Source of the DNA: JBAZWE01 sp041658605
Lineage (GTDB): Bacteria > Actinomycetota > Thermoleophilia > BMS3ABIN01
NCBI GenBank assembly: GCA_041658605.1
Contig: JBAZZU010000012.1
Coordinates: 3,173-67,172, forward strand
DNA length: 64,000 nucleotides
Direction: 5' to 3'
A model generated the notes under the pieces. That model saw only the letters and a program-made list of their open reading frames with translations, was not told where the DNA came from and made no database searches. Of the stretch, positions 18,644 through 27,431 are shown in pieces (within the stretch, counting starts at the first letter, position 1; the number at the start of each line of letters is the position of its first letter). Position numbers and translations under genes: made by a program.

Positions 18644-18686
18644 CGTGGTTGGGATTCCCCCCGTTTGGCGAAGATCGGGATAAGGA

Positions 18687-19649
18687 TTACAAAAGCGACA
18701 TGATCGCGTCGGCGAGCTTCACGCTGTCGTGACGAAAATAATTGCCGCCGGAGGCTACGTCCGCGAATACGATATTCACATCGAAGGCTTCAAGCCGGGC
18801 CCTGTCGATCAGAACCGGTGACGCTCCCTTGGCGCTGTAGAATTCGACGATCGGTGCAGGCGGTTCGAAAGTGTTGACGATCATGGTGTCGATCATACCC
18901 GGACGCGTGTGCGCTATCATGGCATCCAGATGCTCTACTACCGAGAAACCGAGAGTCTCGCCTGGCTGGGTCATGACATTGCAGACGAAGACCCTGGGAC
19001 ATGGGGCTGCCTCGACCGCGTCAGCGATCTTCGTGATCAGCAGGTTCGGGATAATGCTGGTAAAGAGGCTGCCGGGACCCATGACTATCATCTGTGCCTT
19101 GTTGATCGCTTCGAGTACATCATCAGTGGGACAGACATCATCCGGTTCGAGAAAGATATTCCTGCAGGCGCGGTTTGAATCGGCAATGGCGGACTGGCCT
19201 TCCACCGTGCAGCCGTCATCGAGCTCGGCCCTCAGCGTGACCAGGTCCAGTGATGCCGGCAGGACTTTCCCCCGGGCTGCCAGTATCCTGCCGGAGAGCC
19301 TCACCGCCTCCTCAAAATCATCAGTGACTTTCGACAGGGCCGCCAGAAAAAGATTGCCGAAACTGTGTCCGGAAAGCGTTCCCTCGTCGAAGCGATACTG
19401 GAAGAGGTCGCCCATGAGAGACTCATCCTCCGCCAGGGCGACAAGGCAGTTTCTGATGTCACCGGGCGGCAAAATGCCCAACTCCCGCCTGAGCCTGCCC
19501 GAGCTGCCGCCGTCGTCAGCCATAGTCACGACCGCTGTCAGGTCGCCAGTATGATGCTTCAGTCCCCTGAGGAGCACGGCCAGCCCCGTGCCGCCGCCCA
19601 TGACGACGATTGCGGGACCTGCGGATAGCTGTTTTCCGACAGGGATCAA
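18687..19649 (-). CDS. yvcK: YvcK/CofD-like gluconeogenesis factor
   Basis: 320 residues. The N-terminal VVMGGGTGLAVLLRGLK is the nucleotide-binding loop of the CofD-like fold, and TMADDGGSSGRLR follows. Proteins of this family bind UDP-GlcNAc and are needed for gluconeogenic growth and normal cell-wall synthesis. The start is a TTG at 19649, needed to keep the first beta strand; no ATG is suitable. It sits between rapZ and whiA in a conserved block. Confidence 0.93.
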   Translation of the reverse strand: MIPVGKQLSAGPAIVVMGGGTGLAVLLRGLKHHTGDLTAVVTMADDGGSSGRLRRELGILPPGDIRNCLVALAEDESLMGDLFQYRFDEGTLSGHSFGNLFLAALSKVTDDFEEAVRLSGRILAARGKVLPASLDLVTLRAELDDGCTVEGQSAIADSNRACRNIFLEPDDVCPTDDVLEAINKAQMIVMGPGSLFTSIIPNLLITKIADAVEAAPCPRVFVCNVMTQPGETLGFSVVEHLDAMIAHTRPGMIDTMIVNTFEPPAPIVEFYSAKGASPVLIDRARLEAFDVNIVFADVASGGNYFRHDSVKLADAIMSLL

Positions 19650-19693
19650 GATTATCCCGATTCAGCTTATTGCCGGCTGGAGTCGATTTCTTC

Positions 19694-20572
19694 TCACTCC
19701 TTGCCCACATCCCGGTGCCGCGTAATGACGCTGTAGTGATATTTCTTCTTGCGGTAGCGATCGGCCAGCCATTCAGCTGTCGCCACCGAGCGGTGGCGTC
19801 CCCCGGTGCAGCCGACGCCGATAATCAGGTTCGACTTACCTTCAGTCAGGTACATGGGCAACAGGTAATCCAGCAGGTCGGTCAGCTTCTCAAAAAAGAT
19901 CTTTGCCTTCTCCGAGGTGACTACATATCTTCTGACGGCCTTGTCCATGCCCGTCAGCATCTTCATTTTCGGATCATAGTTGGGATTGGGCAGAAAGCGG
20001 ATGTCGAAGACCAGGTCGGCGTCCAGAGGGGTGCCGTATTTATAGCCGAAGGAGATAAAGGTGACGAGGAACTCTCCACTGCCATCGAGCCCGACGTTCT
20101 TCAGAATATGAGCCCTGAGTTCGTGGATGTTCAGATCAGATGTATCAACTACCAGGTCGGCGCGGTGTTTGAGTTCAGTCAGCATCTCCTTCTCGCGCCT
20201 TATCCCCTCAGGGATGTTCCCATCCAGAGCCAGGGGATGCGGCCGTCTCGTTTCCTTGAACCGTCTCAGGAGCGCCGAATCCGATGCCTCAAGGTAAACC
20301 AGGCGGTAGCTGATACCCTTGCCGTCCAGTTCGTTAAGGCACCGCTCTATCTCCTCGAAATACTGTCCGCCACGTACGTCGCTGACGACGGCGACCCTCT
20401 CGACCTTGCTTCCCTCAAGGGAAAACAGGTCGGCCGCGGCCGGGATCATCTGGGGCGGAAGGTTATCGATACAGAAGAAGCCAGCGTCCTCGAACGCCGC
20501 CATTGCGTGCGACTTGCCGGCGCCGGAAAGCCCTGTGATGATCGTGAATTCTATGTGATGGTTCGGGTTCAT
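19694..20572 (-). CDS. rapZ: RapZ/YvcJ family P-loop nucleotide-binding protein
   Basis: 292 residues, family length. It has Walker A TGLSGAGKSHAM at the N-terminus, CIDNLPP, and a C-terminal domain with SFGYKYG, GCTGGRHRS and VITRHRD. In enterics RapZ is an RNA-binding adaptor controlling GlcN6P synthase mRNA; in Gram-positives YvcJ hydrolyses nucleotides and its RNA role is unclear. The order uvrC-(ogt)-rapZ-yvcK-whiA supports the call. Confidence 0.95.
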   Translation of the reverse strand: MNPNHHIEFTIITGLSGAGKSHAMAAFEDAGFFCIDNLPPQMIPAAADLFSLEGSKVERVAVVSDVRGGQYFEEIERCLNELDGKGISYRLVYLEASDSALLRRFKETRRPHPLALDGNIPEGIRREKEMLTELKHRADLVVDTSDLNIHELRAHILKNVGLDGSGEFLVTFISFGYKYGTPLDADLVFDIRFLPNPNYDPKMKMLTGMDKAVRRYVVTSEKAKIFFEKLTDLLDYLLPMYLTEGKSNLIIGVGCTGGRHRSVATAEWLADRYRKKKYHYSVITRHRDVGKE

Positions 20573-20680
20573 TTGCCTTGGAACCTATCGGCCGTGTCGT
20601 CCAGGCTCTGGAGCACCCCGCGGGTTGCAGCGCTGCCCCGCTGTGAAATCGACAGCTGGTACATTATTCCTTCCATGAGT

Positions 20681-21241
20681 CTATTCGATTAACACCTGAG
20701 GTGAAAGACTGCCCTCGATTGACGCCAGCTTATTTTTCCAGTCCTTTCCACCGGAATAGCCACCCGGATCGCCATCGGAGCGAACGACCCTGTGACATGG
20801 AAGTATGACTGGAAAGGGATTCTTTGCCATGAAGTTCCCCACGGCGCGATGGGCGCTTTCGTGTCCCGCCAGACGGGCAAGCTGCGCGTATGTAACAAGA
20901 CCGCCAAAAGGGACTTTCCAGAGCGCTTCGGCGACGTCGTTTTCAAACTGGCTCCACCGTGAGCGGTCAAGGTGGATTTTTTCCGCCTCAAAACTTATCT
21001 GCCGGCCCCGGAAATACAACTCCAGAAGCGATGCAATCCTGCACTTGTTCTGGCTGTCTTCATTTATGCCGCCCGACGCAGCGATTCCTGCCATGGTTTT
21101 TGATTCCTCGCTGCCGGTCTGCATGGACCTTATGGCCGGTAACGTATGAGACCAGAGCAAGCCGTTCCGCCAGACGAGGAGTCCGGGTCCATATTCGGTC
21201 TCATATGTCGTTGTTGTCAGCTCTACCGAGTTTGTTGACAT
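20681..21241 (-). CDS. ogt: Methylated-DNA-protein cysteine methyltransferase (Ogt/MGMT)
   Basis: Repairs O6-methylguanine by moving the alkyl group to its own cysteine. The active-site PCHRVV with a preceding PVIL and the downstream GGYSGG are clear, as is the helix with VPFGGLVTYAQLA. The ATG at 21241, nine bases after GGAGG, gives 186 residues; a longer frame into uvrC exists but encodes no family sequence. The start overlaps the uvrC stop by 41 bases, so the two repair genes are coupled. Confidence 0.93.
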   Translation of the reverse strand: MSTNSVELTTTTYETEYGPGLLVWRNGLLWSHTLPAIRSMQTGSEESKTMAGIAASGGINEDSQNKCRIASLLELYFRGRQISFEAEKIHLDRSRWSQFENDVAEALWKVPFGGLVTYAQLARLAGHESAHRAVGNFMAKNPFPVILPCHRVVRSDGDPGGYSGGKDWKNKLASIEGSLSPQVLIE

Positions 21242-23156
21242 AGGCATACACCTCCCTCGCAATCTTGGCCGGCAGGCCGGGAACAGCTTCCAGCTCATCG
21301 CTGCGCGCCGCAAGGAACCGCTCCGGTGAACCGAAATGTTTAAGGATGGCCTTCTTGCGTGCGGGTCCGATACCTGGCAGCCCGTCGAGGATCGAGCTTT
21401 CTGATGCGCTGGCGCGTCGCTGCCTGTGATATGTGATCGCGAAGCGGTGTGCCTCATCCCTGATCCGCTTCAGCAGGCCCAGCGCCACTGAGTCATCAGG
21501 TAGTTTCAGAGGCCTCTGCGTGCCTGGAATATAGATCTCCTCCTCGCGCTTGGCGAGGCCTATGACCTGGATATTGTTGAGTTTCATCCGCCGGAGCTCA
21601 GCGGTGGCGGCAGATACCTGTCCGGCGCCACCGTCGACAACAATGAGGTCGGGGCGTGAAGCGAAGCTCTCATCGGGTACTGATGAGACGACTTGGGCGG
21701 CAGCAGCTTCGGAAAGTTCGCCCGACGCTTCCATGGAAACCTTGCCGTTCGCCTCTTCGGGCGGTATCACCGCCTTGAATCGTCTGGCGATGATCTCGGC
21801 CATCATGGCGAAATCATCGGGGCCGGATACGCCGCGTACCGCGAACTTGCGGTAATGGGCCTTGCGCGGGAGACCGCCCTCGAATACAACCATCGAACCC
21901 ACCGGATGTTCTCCCGCGATGTTCGATATATCGTAGCACTCGATCCGCAGGGGCAGACGGTCAAGGCCCAGCTTTGCCTTCAGTTCCTCCATCGCCCTCG
22001 CGGGACGGCTCTTTTCATCTGCCTGGCGCAACCTGTCCTGCCGCCAGGCGAGCACGGCGTTCTCCATCGCCATCTCCCACAGATTGCGTCGCTTGCCCCT
22101 GAGGGCCGGCCTGACATCGACGCGTGATCCTTTCTGGCCGGTCAGGAGGTCTTTCAGCATATCCGCGCTGGTCAGATCGGCGGACACGACGACCTCCGAT
22201 GGCAAACCTATCGGAGTTGAATAATACTGGATGATAAACTGCTCTATCACCGCCTCTTCTGATTCCCCAGCGGCATTTTTCAAAAAGAAACTGCGCCGGT
22301 CAACGAGGTTTCCATCCCGCACCTGAAGGACCTGGACGTTCGCGGTGTCATCCTCGGAATAAACCCCGATGACGTCGAGGCTGTCCAGACCGATGGCGGT
22401 CGCCTGCTGTTTTTCGAGCAGATGCTGGAGCGCGCGCAGGCGGTTGCGCCAGAGCGCCGCCTCCTCGAAATGCTGGAGCGCGGCCGCCGCCTCCATGGCC
22501 CCCGTTATCTCCTCAACCAGACCCTCGGGCTTTCCCGCCATCAGGCGCTCGACTTTGTTGATCAGCTTTCTGTATGTGACAGGATCAACCCGCCCGTCAC
22601 AGGGCGCGAGGCAGAGTCCTATGTGAAAGTTAAGACAGGGGGTACCGGAGCGCCGGCCGGGAACAGCGCCGCGGCATTTGCGGTAGGGAAAAATCCTGCC
22701 GAGGAGATCGAGCGTCTCCCGCAGCTTGCCCGCGCTTACGAATGGGCCGAAATATGCCACGCGCCGGCGATGCGGTTTCCGGGTAAGCGTCACGCGCGGA
22801 AATTCCTCATCCAGGGTGATTGCCACGTAAGGATAGGACTTGTCGTCCCTGAGCATGATGTTGAAAGGCGGGCGGTGATGCTTGATGAAATTCGCCTCTA
22901 AAAGCAGAGCCTCGGTTTCATTCGTTGTAGTCATGAAGTCGAAGTCATGCATGCGCTTCAGCATGCGGGAAATACGTTTGTCCGATTCCCTGGGGCCGCT
23001 CTTTCGAAAGTAGGACATGACCCGCTTGCGCAGCGATTTTGCCTTGCCGACGTACAGGACCTTGCCGCTCGAGTCCCGGAATATATAAACGCCGGGGAGG
23101 TCCGGCAGGGAATCGAGCAGCCGCTTCGTGCGGGCAGATGTGATTTCATTCGTCAT
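21201..23156 (-). CDS. uvrC: Excinuclease ABC subunit C
   Basis: Makes both incisions in nucleotide excision repair with UvrAB. 651 residues: GIY-YIG nuclease domain (GVYIFRDSSGKVLYVGKAKS, about residues 18-95), Cys-rich linker, UVR motif (about 205-240), RNase H-like endonuclease domain (IECYDISNIAGEHPVGSMV and VVDGGAGQ), and a C-terminal double helix-hairpin-helix (LPGIGPARKKAIL and VPGLPAKIA). It heads the ogt-rapZ-yvcK-whiA series. Confidence 0.97.
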   Translation of the reverse strand: MTNEITSARTKRLLDSLPDLPGVYIFRDSSGKVLYVGKAKSLRKRVMSYFRKSGPRESDKRISRMLKRMHDFDFMTTTNETEALLLEANFIKHHRPPFNIMLRDDKSYPYVAITLDEEFPRVTLTRKPHRRRVAYFGPFVSAGKLRETLDLLGRIFPYRKCRGAVPGRRSGTPCLNFHIGLCLAPCDGRVDPVTYRKLINKVERLMAGKPEGLVEEITGAMEAAAALQHFEEAALWRNRLRALQHLLEKQQATAIGLDSLDVIGVYSEDDTANVQVLQVRDGNLVDRRSFFLKNAAGESEEAVIEQFIIQYYSTPIGLPSEVVVSADLTSADMLKDLLTGQKGSRVDVRPALRGKRRNLWEMAMENAVLAWRQDRLRQADEKSRPARAMEELKAKLGLDRLPLRIECYDISNIAGEHPVGSMVVFEGGLPRKAHYRKFAVRGVSGPDDFAMMAEIIARRFKAVIPPEEANGKVSMEASGELSEAAAAQVVSSVPDESFASRPDLIVVDGGAGQVSAATAELRRMKLNNIQVIGLAKREEEIYIPGTQRPLKLPDDSVALGLLKRIRDEAHRFAITYHRQRRASASESSILDGLPGIGPARKKAILKHFGSPERFLAARSDELEAVPGLPAKIAREVYAYVNKLGRADNNDI

Positions 23157-23535
23157 CAGGCTATTTCCGGATGGTGCATGCCACCGGCATAACGCTTACA
23201 GCATCAATGATAGCACCGGAAAGACCCGTTAAGGAGGTATATTTACGCGACAAGAGGGGAGCCTTTCGGCTCCCCTCTTGTGGAGGTGGATTTAAATATG
23301 GACCTGCCATACATCCGTCTGCGGGGGACGGGAGGCGCGGTCGCAGTAGCAAAACAGTCAGTTAATGCCTCGACCGCACTGGTCTCTCTTACCTGCACAG
23401 CATTACTTGCATTTCGTCACCAGGACCGTAATACCTTCCCGGGGGCACAATGGGCTTCGTCATGCAAATTCAATCCAAGAATATAGACGGCATAATCGGT
23501 CAAAGGGTTCGTAAAAAAAGGTGTATATAAACCTC
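23157..23535. other. Intergenic region with a perfect 12-bp hairpin
   Basis: No convincing gene. AAGAGGGGAGCC (23252-23263) pairs with GGCTCCCCTCTT (23268-23279) around a TTTC loop. Neither strand has a U-tract after it. It may terminate the upstream minus-strand gene or protect mRNA ends. Confidence 0.5.
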
Positions 23536-23721
23536 TTAGACCGGCAGCTTCCTGATCATGACATCCATCATTTTTTCCCTGTTCTTCAGGAGCCTGTCCA
23601 GTGTTTCGGCGCCAGGCCTGGGAGCGAACAGAAGACCAAGCACCATACCCACAAGCATGCCGAACAGCATGCGCCTCATGCCGCCTTTGCCACAACGCGA
23701 CTTCTTTCCCGTGCAACTCAT
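23536..23721 (-). CDS. Small YtxH-like membrane protein
   Basis: The ATG at 23721 follows GGAGGAGG by seven bases and gives 61 residues. A basic, Cys-containing N-terminus leads into one membrane segment (MLFGMLVGMVLGLLFAP) followed by RPGAETLDRLLKNREKM, the layout of YtxH proteins, where a GLLFAP/GLLLAP stretch precedes a helical tail. Function is unknown in general; some are stress-related. Confidence 0.7.
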   Translation of the reverse strand: MSCTGKKSRCGKGGMRRMLFGMLVGMVLGLLFAPRPGAETLDRLLKNREKMMDVMIRKLPV

Positions 23722-23753
23722 AGAGGGCCTCCTCCGCATTTGTCTTGATAACT

Positions 23754-23782
23754 GACAACGGGGACCTGCGGTCCCCGTTGTC
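23754..23782 (-). terminator. Strong hairpin after the Lys/Ala-tailed gene
   Basis: GACAACGGGGACC (23754-23766) pairs perfectly with GGTCCCCGTTGTC (23770-23782) over a three-base loop. It lies 24 bases beyond the stop of the gene ending at 23806. There is only a weak T-stretch after it. Confidence 0.55.
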
Positions 23783-23805
23783 GAATTTACCGGATGTTGA
23801 ACCTG

Positions 23806-24591
23806 TTACTTTTTCCGGGACTTGGCCTTCGGCTTTGCTTTTGCCTTGACGACTTTGGCCTTTGTCTTCGGCTTTGCTTTTGCCTTGACGACTTTGGCCT
23901 TTGTCTTCGGCTTCGCTTTTACAGCCTTGGCCTTGGCCTTCGGCTTGGCCTTGGCTTTTACGGCCTTTGCCTTCGGCTTAGCCTTGGCCTTTGGCTTGGC
24001 TTTCGCTTTGACAGCCTTGGCTTTCGGCCTGGCTTTCGCTTTTGCGGCCTTGGCCTTCGGTTTGACCGTGGCCTTTACCTTCGCCTTCAGCTTCAAGAGT
24101 TTCTCGATATCGCGCTTGAAGGCCTTCCAGTCACGGCCATACAGCCGGTACGGGTTCCATGCGGTCACCGTCTTTGTGTGACGGTTGAACTCATGGAAGT
24201 TCGGCGCGCGCCCAAGCTTCCTGGCGATGCGCACACCCTCATCGATGTAACGCTCCCTCGTGGGCTTGCGTGGTTTTTCCAGACCCACACTCACCTTCAG
24301 CTCGCGCACACTCATACCCATGCGTAACGCCGGATACTTCGCGTCCACCTTGCCGAGCTTGACGAGCTTCTTCATCTCGTCCTTGGTGCGGCGTGCGGCC
24401 GGGATCATGCCGGCCTTGCGAACCGCGTTGGTCCAGCCACCGAAACGCGCCCTGATCGCCTCGGCGCTCGGACGGTTCGGTCCCTTGAGGTACCCGTGAT
24501 AAGTCGGACCCATAAGGCCGTCCTTATCCACCTTCTTGCCCTCGGTCTTGAGAGCATTCAGCAGGTCCTGGTCGGAATAAAGTTTCTCCAT
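23806..24591 (-). CDS. DNA-binding-like protein with long Lys/Ala/Pro repeat tail
   Basis: 261 residues. Residues 1-165 contain two similar segments resembling homing-endonuclease-associated repeats (PSAEAIRARFGGWTNAVRKAG, and LGRAPNFHEFNRH before WNPYRLYGRDWKAFKRDI). From about residue 168 to the end it is a nearly pure KAKAKPKAKA/VKAKAKPK repeat. Such tails occur in histone H1-like and HctB-like nucleoid proteins and bind DNA nonspecifically. Inference: a chromosome-compacting or DNA-protecting protein. The repeat DNA explains several long shadow frames on the other strand. Confidence 0.75.
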   Translation of the reverse strand: MEKLYSDQDLLNALKTEGKKVDKDGLMGPTYHGYLKGPNRPSAEAIRARFGGWTNAVRKAGMIPAARRTKDEMKKLVKLGKVDAKYPALRMGMSVRELKVSVGLEKPRKPTRERYIDEGVRIARKLGRAPNFHEFNRHTKTVTAWNPYRLYGRDWKAFKRDIEKLLKLKAKVKATVKPKAKAAKAKARPKAKAVKAKAKPKAKAKPKAKAVKAKAKPKAKAKAVKAKPKTKAKVVKAKAKPKTKAKVVKAKAKPKAKSRKK

Positions 24592-24613
24592 TGTCCTACC
24601 TCTCTATATCTCG

Positions 24614-24712
24614 CCCCGTCTTGAAACGGGGACTCTGGTTGAGACCCTTTCGAGTCCCTCCTACCGTGCAGCCCCGATCGGGCTGTGCCCAAATTCAGTC
24701 CCCCGAGACTGA
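24614..24712 (-). promoter_or_regulatory. Four consecutive hairpins before the Lys/Ala-tailed gene
   Basis: Four perfect stems occur in about 100 bases: CCCCGT/ACGGGG (24614-24631), GGACTC/GAGTCC (24630-24657), CAGCCC/GGGCTG (24669-24685) and TCAGTC/GACTGA (24695-24712). They lie between the coaBC stop and the start at 24591, so in the leader of that gene. This is more structure than a terminator needs; a regulatory leader is possible. Confidence 0.5.
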
Positions 24713-24756
24713 GAGTGCCGATTTTCCTGACATAAGCAGACCCCCCTGCTCGAATG

Positions 24757-25971
24757 TCATTGCCCTATTGATTCCCCTACCTTGTCGAGAATCCTGTGGG
24801 CGCATTCCAGCTTGGTCGCCTTCGCAACAAATTCATCGTTTCCTTCAGGCATAAGAATCGTGATTTCGTTTTCTTCCGACTCGAAACCTATATCCTGCCG
24901 GGATACATCATTGAACACGATCATGCCGAGATTTTTTTCTTCCATCTTCCGGCGCGCGCGCCCGATTTTGTCCGCTCCAAACTCAGCGGCAAACCCGACT
25001 TTCAGCCTTCCATTACCACTTGCTTCCAAGCCAGAAACTATATCAACTGTTGGTACCAGCTGCAAGTGAATTTCCGACTTCCGTTCAAGCTTTCCCGCTG
25101 CTGTCTCGGTTGAAACCTCGTAGTCTGAAACAGCGGCGGCCATGAGCAGGACGTCACATTTGTCAAACTCCCTGTCAAGGACTTCCTGCAGGTCAGCCGA
25201 TGTCTGAACGTCGATGTAACGTATGCCGGGAAGACGCTCCAGAGTACAGTTTGCGGCAATCACAGTCACCGACGCGCCCCTGTCCCTGGCTGCTTCGGCC
25301 AGTGCAAAACCCATTCTGCCAGTCGACCTGTTTGTGATATATCTGACGGCGTCTATCGGTTCACGCGTTGCGCCCGCGGTCACCAGGATGTCAACGCCCG
25401 CCAGACCTTCGTTCTGACGTGACCCAAGCAGGCTGCGGACCCGGGCCAGTATCTGCTGTGGTTCCTCCATGCGTCCATCACCGGACTCTCCACAGGCCAG
25501 ACTCCCGGTCTTTGGCATGATCGAATGGATACCCCTTCTCTCAAGCGTCGCCATGTTCTCCTGAACCGCAGCATTGTGCCACATGCGATTGTTCATGGCC
25601 GGGCAGACGAACACCGGTCCATCCATCGCCATATAAGAGGAAAGTAGAAGATTGTCCGCGATGCCCGCCGCCATCTTGCCGATGGTGTTAGCCGTCGCGG
25701 GCGCGATTATCATAAGATCGGAGCGAGCCAGTTCGATGTGAGCGAAACCATCTGTGCTTTCACCAGAAAATGCGTCACTGACAACTGGATGACCGCTCAG
25801 AGCCCGGAAAGTCGCCTCGCCAACAAAGTGCCTGCTCGTGAGTGTCTGCACGATACGCACATCGTGGCCGTCTGACTTCAGTAAACGCAGAAGCTCGACC
25901 GCTTTATAAGCGGCGATACTGCCCGTTACGCCTAGAGTGATGTTTTTTCCGGAATATTGCATGGTTTTCAT
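24757..25971 (-). CDS. coaBC: Bifunctional phosphopantothenoylcysteine decarboxylase / phosphopantothenate-cysteine ligase
   Basis: Two steps of coenzyme A synthesis. The N-terminal FMN-binding CoaC half has GVTGSIAAYKAVELLR and the ACPAMN-type substrate clamp CPAMNNRMW. The C-terminal CoaB half has TAGATREPIDAVRYITNRSTGRMG and the AAAVSDYE motif. The ATG at 25971 is taken as start; an upstream TTG lies inside a palindrome. It follows mihF-gmk-rpoZ on the same strand, the standard actinobacterial order. Confidence 0.95.
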   Translation of the reverse strand: MKTMQYSGKNITLGVTGSIAAYKAVELLRLLKSDGHDVRIVQTLTSRHFVGEATFRALSGHPVVSDAFSGESTDGFAHIELARSDLMIIAPATANTIGKMAAGIADNLLLSSYMAMDGPVFVCPAMNNRMWHNAAVQENMATLERRGIHSIMPKTGSLACGESGDGRMEEPQQILARVRSLLGSRQNEGLAGVDILVTAGATREPIDAVRYITNRSTGRMGFALAEAARDRGASVTVIAANCTLERLPGIRYIDVQTSADLQEVLDREFDKCDVLLMAAAVSDYEVSTETAAGKLERKSEIHLQLVPTVDIVSGLEASGNGRLKVGFAAEFGADKIGRARRKMEEKNLGMIVFNDVSRQDIGFESEENEITILMPEGNDEFVAKATKLECAHRILDKVGESIGQ

Positions 25972-25984
25972 ACCGGCAATGTCA

Positions 25985-26004
25985 GCGGTTTTGAGCAAAA
26001 CCGC
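25985..26004. repeat. Perfect palindrome before coaBC
   Basis: GCGGTTTT (25985-25992) and AAAACCGC (25997-26004) flank GAGC. It lies between the rpoZ stop and the coaBC start and may be a stem in the mRNA or an operator. Confidence 0.5.
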
Positions 26005-26119
26005 CTGACTGTCAACAGACTCCGCTGGGGAGTAGTGGAAGACCTGCCTGGAATCTTTTCAAACCTGCGCATCATGAATCCTGAGCCGTTTATCCCGGAG
26101 CGTGACGAACACGCGTTTA

Positions 26120-26350
26120 TCAGACGCGATAACGGTACGAGATATTTCCCGCGGCAATCTCTTCCATGGCTATTGTGAGTATGTTCCTGCTACGCGTATC
26201 AACCAGCGGCGGCGGTATATCGTCTATGCTGCCTTCTTCCCGGTTGCGGTAATAGTTGTTGATCTGTCTTGCCCTTCTGGCGGCCAGAATCACAAGCGCG
26301 TACTTGGAATCGACCTTTTCCAGCAAGGTATCTATTTTCGGTTTATTCAA
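26120..26350 (-). CDS. rpoZ: RNA polymerase omega subunit
   Basis: 76 residues, containing the omega signature KYALVILAARRARQIN, followed by NILTIAMEEIAAGNI. Omega helps assemble and stabilise beta prime. The start overlaps the gmk stop by four bases, so it is translationally coupled. Confidence 0.95.
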   Translation of the reverse strand: MNKPKIDTLLEKVDSKYALVILAARRARQINNYYRNREEGSIDDIPPPLVDTRSRNILTIAMEEIAAGNISYRYRV

Positions 26351-26922
26351 CTTGAGCCTCCCTCAAGGCTTGTCTTTATTATCTGCTCGAGGTCATCCGC
26401 AGCCTGAGCGACGGTTTGATTAACTACAATGTAGTCAAATTCTTCCCTCGCCGCAAGTTCTTCGCGGGCGCGTTCAAGGCGGACCTCGCGTTCAGACGAC
26501 TCCTCCGTGTTCCGGCCCGCCAGCCTTTTGTGCAGTTCCTCCATGCTTGGCGGCTCGATAAAGATGAGAACCGCCTCCCGCATTTCCTCCCGCACCGACC
26601 GTGCTCCCTCGAGTTCGATCTCCAGTATCACGTTCCGGCCCGACCTGAGGTTATCCTCGACTTCGCTCTTTAATGTTCCGTAGTTGTGCGAGCCGTATTT
26701 TACGTGCTCGATAAAATCTCCCTCATTTACCCTACGGTCAAACTCTTTCTGGCTGAGGAAATTATACTCACGGCCCTGTTGTTCACTATCGCGCATCGGA
26801 CGGGTGGTCGCGGATCTTGAGAGGACGGCGTTTTCCAGACGGGGGAGAATACTACTAATCAGTGTGCCTTTACCAACACCGGATGGACCGGTTATCACAA
26901 AGAGGCTGCCTTGCCGGTTCAC
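26347..26922 (-). CDS. gmk: Guanylate kinase
   Basis: Phosphorylates GMP to GDP. 191 residues, with P-loop GPSGVGKGTLIS, the GMP-binding SATTRPMRDSEQQGREYNF, and EIELEGARSV. The GTG start follows a purine-rich GGGAGAGAG stretch. It stands between mihF and rpoZ. Confidence 0.96.
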   Translation of the reverse strand: MNRQGSLFVITGPSGVGKGTLISSILPRLENAVLSRSATTRPMRDSEQQGREYNFLSQKEFDRRVNEGDFIEHVKYGSHNYGTLKSEVEDNLRSGRNVILEIELEGARSVREEMREAVLIFIEPPSMEELHKRLAGRNTEESSEREVRLERAREELAAREEFDYIVVNQTVAQAADDLEQIIKTSLEGGSS

Positions 26923-26947
26923 CCTCTCTCCCTGGACGCGTGGCCTG

Positions 26948-27277
26948 TTAGGGGCGAAAAAAAGTCACCAGCTCCCGGCGCTGCCTTTCAGAGAGGCCGC
27001 CGACAGTCTTGTTTGGACTGATCCGGCAGTGGTTCAGCACCTTCGCTGATTTGACCTTGCCGCAATTGGGGACGGCCAGCAATACATCAATGACCTTGGC
27101 GGTCTTGATGAATTCTGGCGGAGCGGCCAGAATCTCGTCTATCTTTATGGCCCCCTTTTTCAGGTCTTTCTTGAGACGCGCGCGCTGCGAGCGAACATTG
27201 TTGGCGCGTCGCAGAGCATCGAGTCGCTGCTCGAGAGTCCTGACAGGGGTGGCGGATGTCGGTTCGGAAGGGGACAT
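26948..27277 (-). CDS. mihF: Actinobacterial integration host factor (mIHF)
   Basis: 109 residues. After a variable N-terminus come the helical ARLKKDLKKGAIKIDEIL and a helix-two-turn-helix segment VPNCGKVKSAKVLNHCRIS ending in GLSERQRRELV, as in mycobacterial and streptomycete mIHF. It binds and compacts DNA. This family is essentially confined to Actinobacteria and is the best lineage marker in the window. Confidence 0.92.
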   Translation of the reverse strand: MSPSEPTSATPVRTLEQRLDALRRANNVRSQRARLKKDLKKGAIKIDEILAAPPEFIKTAKVIDVLLAVPNCGKVKSAKVLNHCRISPNKTVGGLSERQRRELVTFFRP

Positions 27278-27431
27278 CAGTGGCTATTATATGAACTAGG
27301 ATGCGCTCTTTGCAAGAAGATGGGAATCTGGGGCCCCGATCGGCGTCTTCGGTTACGGCAAACCGGCTCTTGTGATATTCTTGCCCCCATAATATCTGCA
27401 TACATTAATAATGCCTCAGGAAAGGATTGCC

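Noticed and set aside
23298..23486. 62-residue frame after GGAGG
   Set aside because: Ribosome site spacing is too long and the product has no domain, signal or plausible composition.
23794..24327. Leu/Gly-rich frames on the plus strand
   Set aside because: Reverse complement of the Lys/Ala codon repeat in the tailed DNA-binding-like protein; low-complexity artefact.
24592..24720. Possible tRNA (CCCCGTTTCAAGACGGGG resembles a T arm)
   Set aside because: The loop size is wrong and no acceptor, D or anticodon stems can be drawn around it.
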